From an uncultured Parasphingopyxis sp. (GTDB taxonomy: Bacteria > Pseudomonadota > Alphaproteobacteria > Sphingomonadales > Sphingomonadaceae): a stretch of 64,000 nucleotides of DNA. The DNA is taken from contig NZ_CAKZNF010000082.1 in NCBI RefSeq assembly GCF_937129435.1, positions 1-64,000 of the forward strand, read 5' to 3'. Positions 60,882-64,000 of this stretch are shown here, in pieces; positions within the stretch are counted from its first letter, which is position 1; the number at the start of each line of letters is the position of its first letter. The notes beneath the pieces are model-generated. The model saw nothing but the letters and a program-made list of their open reading frames with translations, ran no database searches and was not told the origin of the DNA. The position numbers and the translations under genes are program-made.

Positions 60882-61226
60882 ATGGCGCGCGTCACCGTCG
60901 AAGATTGCGTCGACAAAGTCCCCAACCGTTTCGATCTCGTCCTGCTGGCCGCCGAGCGTGCCCGCCAGGTTTCGGGCGGCGCGGAACTGACCATCGATCG
61001 CGACCGCGACAAGAACCCGGTCGTTGCGCTGCGCGAGATCGCCGAACAGACGATCAAGCCCAAGGATCTGGAAGAGGACGTCATCACCGGCCTGCAGAAG
61101 GTGCAGATCGACGACGAGGAAGAGGCCGACGAGATCGGTTCGATCTCCCAGTCCGCCGAAGCCCTGCGCATCACCGCCTCGGCCCCTCCGCGCAACACGA
61201 ACGTGGCATCGGATTACGACGGTTAG
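60882..61226 (+). CDS. rpoZ: RNA polymerase omega subunit
   Basis: A 114-residue omega subunit, which stabilises the beta-prime subunit and is part of the (p)ppGpp site. The conserved start is [20 protein letters not shown] and the helix [13 protein letters not shown] follows. The C-terminal extension is acidic and typical of alphaproteobacteria. A RelA/SpoT homologue usually follows; here it lies 1.2 kb on, after an HxlR regulator and a small secreted protein. Confidence 0.96.
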   Translation: MARVTVEDCVDKVPNRFDLVLLAAERARQVSGGAELTIDRDRDKNPVVALREIAEQTIKPKDLEEDVITGLQKVQIDDEEEADEIGSISQSAEALRITASAPPRNTNVASDYDG

Positions 61227-61247
61227 AAACCTTCAACATCGAATCTG

Positions 61248-61277
61248 AAAAGGCCCGTGCGATGCGCGGGCCTTTTT
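61248..61277 (+). terminator. Rho-independent terminator of rpoZ
   Basis: AAAAGGCCCG pairs with CGGGCCTTTTT around a GTGCGATGCG loop, 22 bases after the rpoZ stop. Confidence 0.85.
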
Positions 61278-61282
61278 CGTAT

Positions 61283-61340
61283 GTCAGAACCTCGCTAGCG
61301 CGAGGCCGGTGCGGCGAAATTCCGCAAGGAATTTTCTGAC
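61283..61340. repeat. GTCAGA cloverleaf repeat, central stem deleted
   Basis: A 58-base unit from GTCAGA to TCTGAC. It keeps the left hairpin CCTCGC-TAGC-GCGAGG and the right hairpin AAATTCC-GCAA-GGAATTT but only a CCGGTGCGGCG stub of the central arm. Confidence 0.85.
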
Positions 61341-61350
61341 GATCAAATGT

Positions 61351-61380
61351 TCGGTGCTCGACCGCCAGGTCGAGTCTGAC
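61351..61380. repeat. GTCAGA cloverleaf repeat, end fragment
   Basis: CTCGACC-GCCA-GGTCGAG followed by TCTGAC: the side-hairpin end of the family in inverted orientation, 10 bases after the previous unit. It lies just before the HxlR stop. Confidence 0.8.
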
Positions 61381-61393
61381 AGCTAACGCCGCG

Positions 61394-61885
61394 CTACTCC
61401 GCCGCTTCGGCGACCAGCTCGCTCTGATCGACCCACATCAGGTCGTGCCAGTCCAGCGGGCGACCGTCATGTGCCTGGACGCGGACCTGCTGTACGGGCT
61501 GACGGTCGCGCGCGTCGCACAGCACGGGATTGGATGGGACGCCGGTTGCCCAGCTGTCGCCCCACTGGCGCAGCGCGATCATCGCGGGCAGCAGGGCCTC
61601 GCCCTTGGGCGTCATCCGATATTCGATCTTGCGGCGATCATCGGGGCAGGGGCTGCGCTCCAGGATTCCGCTTTGCACCAGCCGGCCGAGCCGATTCGCG
61701 AGGATGTTGCGGGCGATGCCGAGGCTCGATTGCATCTCTTCGAAATGTTTGAGCCCGTTGAAGGCGGCGCGCAGGATCATGAACGACCAGCGCTCGCCCA
61801 TGGCCTCGAGAGCCACGGGAAGGCCGCACTCGCCGTCTTCGCCCAGAGGTTCGGTCAATTTCCGCGGTTCGGTCAATTTTCCCAT
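61394..61885 (-). CDS. HxlR-family transcriptional regulator
   Basis: A 163-residue winged-helix regulator of the HxlR family. It has the core CGLPVALEAMGERWSFMILR, FEEMQSSLGIARNILANRLG and the wing CPDDRRKIEYRMTPKGEALL. The N terminus carries a five-residue tandem duplication (KLTEP-R-KLTEP) from a short DNA repeat. A conserved-looking cysteine (ECGLP) near the start is the position used for redox or quinone sensing in relatives. It is divergent from the small secreted protein gene. Confidence 0.87.
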   Translation of the reverse strand: MGKLTEPRKLTEPLGEDGECGLPVALEAMGERWSFMILRAAFNGLKHFEEMQSSLGIARNILANRLGRLVQSGILERSPCPDDRRKIEYRMTPKGEALLPAMIALRQWGDSWATGVPSNPVLCDARDRQPVQQVRVQAHDGRPLDWHDLMWVDQSELVAEAAE

Positions 61886-61941
61886 TTCACCTCCAACCTA
61901 GTGCAAATCGTGCAAGGGCGCAAAACACATCTGCAATTTAC

Positions 61942-61963
61942 GTTTTTAGTTGCAACCTAAAAC
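61942..61963. promoter_or_regulatory. 22-bp near-palindrome between the HxlR gene and its neighbour
   Basis: GTTTTTAGTTGCAACCTAAAAC is symmetric about TTGCAA with two mismatched pairs. It stands in the 151-base divergent gap and is a candidate HxlR site. A direct repeat GTGCAA (61901 and 61910) lies next to the HxlR start. Confidence 0.45.
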
Positions 61964-62036
61964 TGAATCATATAGGTAGCGATTCGCAACGCAAATGAAA
62001 AGGACTTCTTCTCCCCAAGCCCGAAAGGAATTCGTC

Positions 62037-62345
62037 ATGCAGAAAATTCTCTCCCTCCTGCTTTCCATTGCCACTGCCGCGCTCCTCGTGACCGGGACCA
62101 CCGCCCAGGCCGGTACGCTCTACCGCGTCACGCTGGCGCAGGCACCGGCGCAGTCGGTCAACATCATTCGCTCGACGCCCTGGGTCTGCGACGGCACCGA
62201 ATGCACGACCGAAGGCGCGCGCAGCCGCCCGGCGCATGAATGCATCCGGCTCGTCCGCGAACTCGGCACGGCCCAGACCTTCACCATCGATGGCGAAGCG
62301 CTGGCGGCCGAAGAGCTCGCCGAATGCAATGCGAGCGCCCGTTAG
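62037..62345 (+). CDS. CC_3452-family small secreted protein
   Basis: A 102-residue exported protein. A signal peptide (LLLSIATAALLVTGTTAQA) is followed by the pattern YRVTLAQ, RSTPWVCDGTECT, SRPAHECIRLVRELG and ELAECN, with four cysteines likely forming two disulfides. This matches the CC_3452 family of alphaproteobacteria, function unknown. ATG 62037 has an AAAGGA site. Confidence 0.8.
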   Translation: MQKILSLLLSIATAALLVTGTTAQAGTLYRVTLAQAPAQSVNIIRSTPWVCDGTECTTEGARSRPAHECIRLVRELGTAQTFTIDGEALAAEELAECNASAR

Positions 62346-62372
62346 GACCGACCCAGCAACCCTACCCCTCCT

Positions 62373-62406
62373 GGGCCGCCCGACCGCAAGTCCGGCGGCC
62401 CTTTTT
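62373..62406 (+). terminator. Rho-independent terminator after the CC_3452-family gene
   Basis: GGGCCGCC pairs with GGCGGCCC around a 13-base loop and is followed by five T residues, 28 bases after the stop. Confidence 0.85.
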
Positions 62407-62465
62407 GCGTCCGCCGCCCACGCCAAAACGGTTGCAATATCGAACCGGAAGGCCATTCTTGTCCG

Positions 62466-64000
62466 GTGTTGAGGCAATATGAACTGGTCGAACGGGTCAA
62501 AAGCTACGACCCTGACGCCGACGAGGCGCTGATCAACCGCGCCTATGTGTTTTCGGTCAATGCGCACGGATCGCAGAAACGCGCGAGCGGCGACCCCTAT
62601 TTCAGCCATCCGATCGAGGTCGCGGGCATCCTGACCGACCTCAGACTCGATGACGAAACGATCGTCACCGCGATCCTGCACGACACGATCGAAGACACGG
62701 TGGCGACGCAGGAACAGGTCGAGGCGCTGTTCGGCAAACGGATCGGCAGGCTCGTCGACGGCGTCACCAAATTGTCGACGATCGAGGCGCAGTCGGACAC
62801 CGAGCGGGCGGCCGAAAACCTGCGCAAGTTCCTGCTCGCCATGTCGGGCGATATCCGCGTGCTGCTCGTGAAGCTGGCCGACCGGCTGCACAATATGCGC
62901 ACGCTGCACTTCATCAAGAGCGAGGAGAAGCGCCGCCGGATCGCCCGCGAGACGATGGAAATCTACGCCCCGCTCGCCGAGCGGATCGGTATGTACGAGT
63001 TCATGAAGGAGATGCAGACGCTCGCCTTCCAGCATCTCGAACCCGATGCCTACAAGTCTATCACGACAAGGCTCGAGCGGCTGCGCGCCGGGGATGGCGA
63101 GGCGGCGGTCGAGCGGATTTGCGAGGATCTGCGGTTGACCTTGGGCGCGCATGGTGTCGATGCCGAGGTCACGGGGCGCGAGAAGCATCCCTATTCGATC
63201 TGGCGCAAGATGACCGAGCGGCACGTTCCGTTCGACCGGCTGAGCGACGTGCTCGCCTTTCGCGCGATCGTGCCCAACGTCGCCGATTGCTACCGCGCGC
63301 TCGGGATATTGCACGAAAAATGGCACATGATCCCGGGGCGGTTCAAAGACTATATCTCGACGCCCAAGCGCAACGGATACCGTTCGATTCACACCGCGCT
63401 CCAATATGGCGAGGCGCACCGGATCGAGGTGCAGATTCGCAGCCGCGCCATGCACGAACAGTCCGAATTCGGGCTCGCCGCGCATTGGAGCTACAAGCAG
63501 CATGACCGCGCCGACGGGCAGGCGGGCTGGATCCGCGACCTGCTCGAAATTCTCGACACGACGGAAAACCCCGAAGAGCTGCTCGAAAATACGCGCATGG
63601 CGATGTATCAGGATCGCATCTTCGCCTTCACGCCGGCAGGAGAGCTGATCGCGCTGCCCAAGGGCGCGACGGCGGTCGATTTCGCCTATGAGGTGCACAC
63701 CGATCTCGGCAACCAGACAGTCGGCGCGCAGGTCAATGGCCGCGTCGTCCCGCTACGGACGCAGCTCGACAATGGCGATCAGGTCCGCATCCTGCGATCG
63801 GACAACCAGAACCCCGATCCCGGCTGGCTGACCTTCGTCGTCACCGGCAAGGCGCGCGCGGCGATTCGCCGCTATGTGCGGCAGCAGGAACGCGAGGAGA
63901 CGGTCTCGCTCGGCCGCAAGCTGTTCGACGAGGTCGTCGCCCGGCTGCCCGCCAAGATAGGCGGCGAGGCGACGAAGAACGCACTCCACCGGCTGAAACT
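62466..64000 (+). CDS. rsh: RelA/SpoT homologue, bifunctional (p)ppGpp synthetase/hydrolase (3' end outside window)
   Basis: The first about 511 codons of a Rsh alarmone enzyme. The HD hydrolase domain is intact (NAHGSQKRASGDPYFSHPIE, ILHDTIED), so it can degrade (p)ppGpp. The synthetase domain has GREKHPYSIWRKM, RFKDYISTPKRNGYRSIHT and VQIRSRAMHEQSE. A TGS domain (FAFTPAGELIALPKGATAVD) follows. GTG 62466 gives the family start MLRQYELVERVKSYDPDADE. The frame is open to the window edge. Confidence 0.95.
   Translation, partial: MLRQYELVERVKSYDPDADEALINRAYVFSVNAHGSQKRASGDPYFSHPIEVAGILTDLRLDDETIVTAILHDTIEDTVATQEQVEALFGKRIGRLVDGVTKLSTIEAQSDTERAAENLRKFLLAMSGDIRVLLVKLADRLHNMRTLHFIKSEEKRRRIARETMEIYAPLAERIGMYEFMKEMQTLAFQHLEPDAYKSITTRLERLRAGDGEAAVERICEDLRLTLGAHGVDAEVTGREKHPYSIWRKMTERHVPFDRLSDVLAFRAIVPNVADCYRALGILHEKWHMIPGRFKDYISTPKRNGYRSIHTALQYGEAHRIEVQIRSRAMHEQSEFGLAAHWSYKQHDRADGQAGWIRDLLEILDTTENPEELLENTRMAMYQDRIFAFTPAGELIALPKGATAVDFAYEVHTDLGNQTVGAQVNGRVVPLRTQLDNGDQVRILRSDNQNPDPGWLTFVVTGKARAAIRRYVRQQEREETVSLGRKLFDEVVARLPAKIGGEATKNALHRLK

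Overview
The window is GC-rich, gene-dense chromosomal DNA from an alphaproteobacterium, most likely a sphingomonad (order Sphingomonadales). Pointers to this are the large TonB-dependent receptor, the CC_3452-family secreted protein, the ubiquinol-cytochrome c chaperone/YceD pair beside BamE, the NDUFS6-like zinc-finger protein and the rpoZ/Rsh neighbourhood. I see no prophage, insertion sequence, CRISPR array or rRNA. One tRNA gene (Gly-GCC) is present. No gene-free stretch exceeds about 250 bases. Many long open frames opposite real genes are GC-driven shadows and are left out.

Layout. 1-6.2 kb: the 3' end of thrS, then a tightly overlapping six-gene operon (sulfotransferase, carrier protein, adenylating ligase, SGNH/DltD-like protein, MBOAT/DltB-like protein, 47-residue DltX-like membrane peptide), then infC with an apparent AUA start. 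6.3-12.7 kb: an EamA transporter, a glyoxalase-like protein, a TonB receptor and a cation/proton antiporter. 12.7-20.5 kb: glnD, mutS, and maeB. 20.7-24.5 kb: bamE, divergent from a chain running from the cytochrome bc1 chaperone through yceD to a sterol-desaturase-family protein and a lone barstar homologue. 24.5-31.8 kb: amtB-glnK (whose PII is the substrate of the GlnD encoded nearby), a patatin, small conserved proteins, tldD and a divergent pair of DUF4402 proteins. 32-43.4 kb: a mitofilin-like protein, a class III-type PHA synthase pair (phaE-phaC), tRNA-Gly, cobalamin adenosyltransferase, the ergothioneine pair egtB-egtD, a zinc peptidase, and a second patatin followed by 3-hydroxybutyrate dehydrogenase. 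43.4-48.6 kb: an M20 peptidase, then an accessory-looking group (sulfotransferase, alpha/beta-hydrolase-like protein, 2OG oxygenase). 48.6-51.5 kb: isocitrate lyase aceA divergent from its probable ScfR/RamB-type regulator. 51.5-56 kb: arylsulfatase, aldo/keto reductase and mannose-1-phosphate guanylyltransferase. 56-59.5 kb: a PaaX-like repressor divergent from a desaturase / phytanoyl-CoA dioxygenase / crotonase operon. 59.6-64 kb: a phospholipase D-type protein, rpoZ, an HxlR regulator, a small secreted protein and the 5' part of a RelA/SpoT homologue.

Two things stand out. First, the complete dlt-like acylation operon with a sulfotransferase in front sits between thrS and infC, in a Gram-negative that has no teichoic acid. 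Second, a family of about 133-bp palindromic repeats (nine copies or pieces) begins GTCAGA, ends TCTGAC and folds into a cloverleaf: a long central stem is flanked by two short hairpins whose stems differ between copies but stay paired. Deletion derivatives lacking only the central stem are present. Nearly all copies sit just downstream of stop codons. Regulatory DNA is also readable: a consensus promoter overlapped by a palindrome in front of the desaturase, a 16-bp perfect palindrome upstream of the TonB receptor, and three 11-bp-spaced direct repeats upstream of a flavin-family gene.
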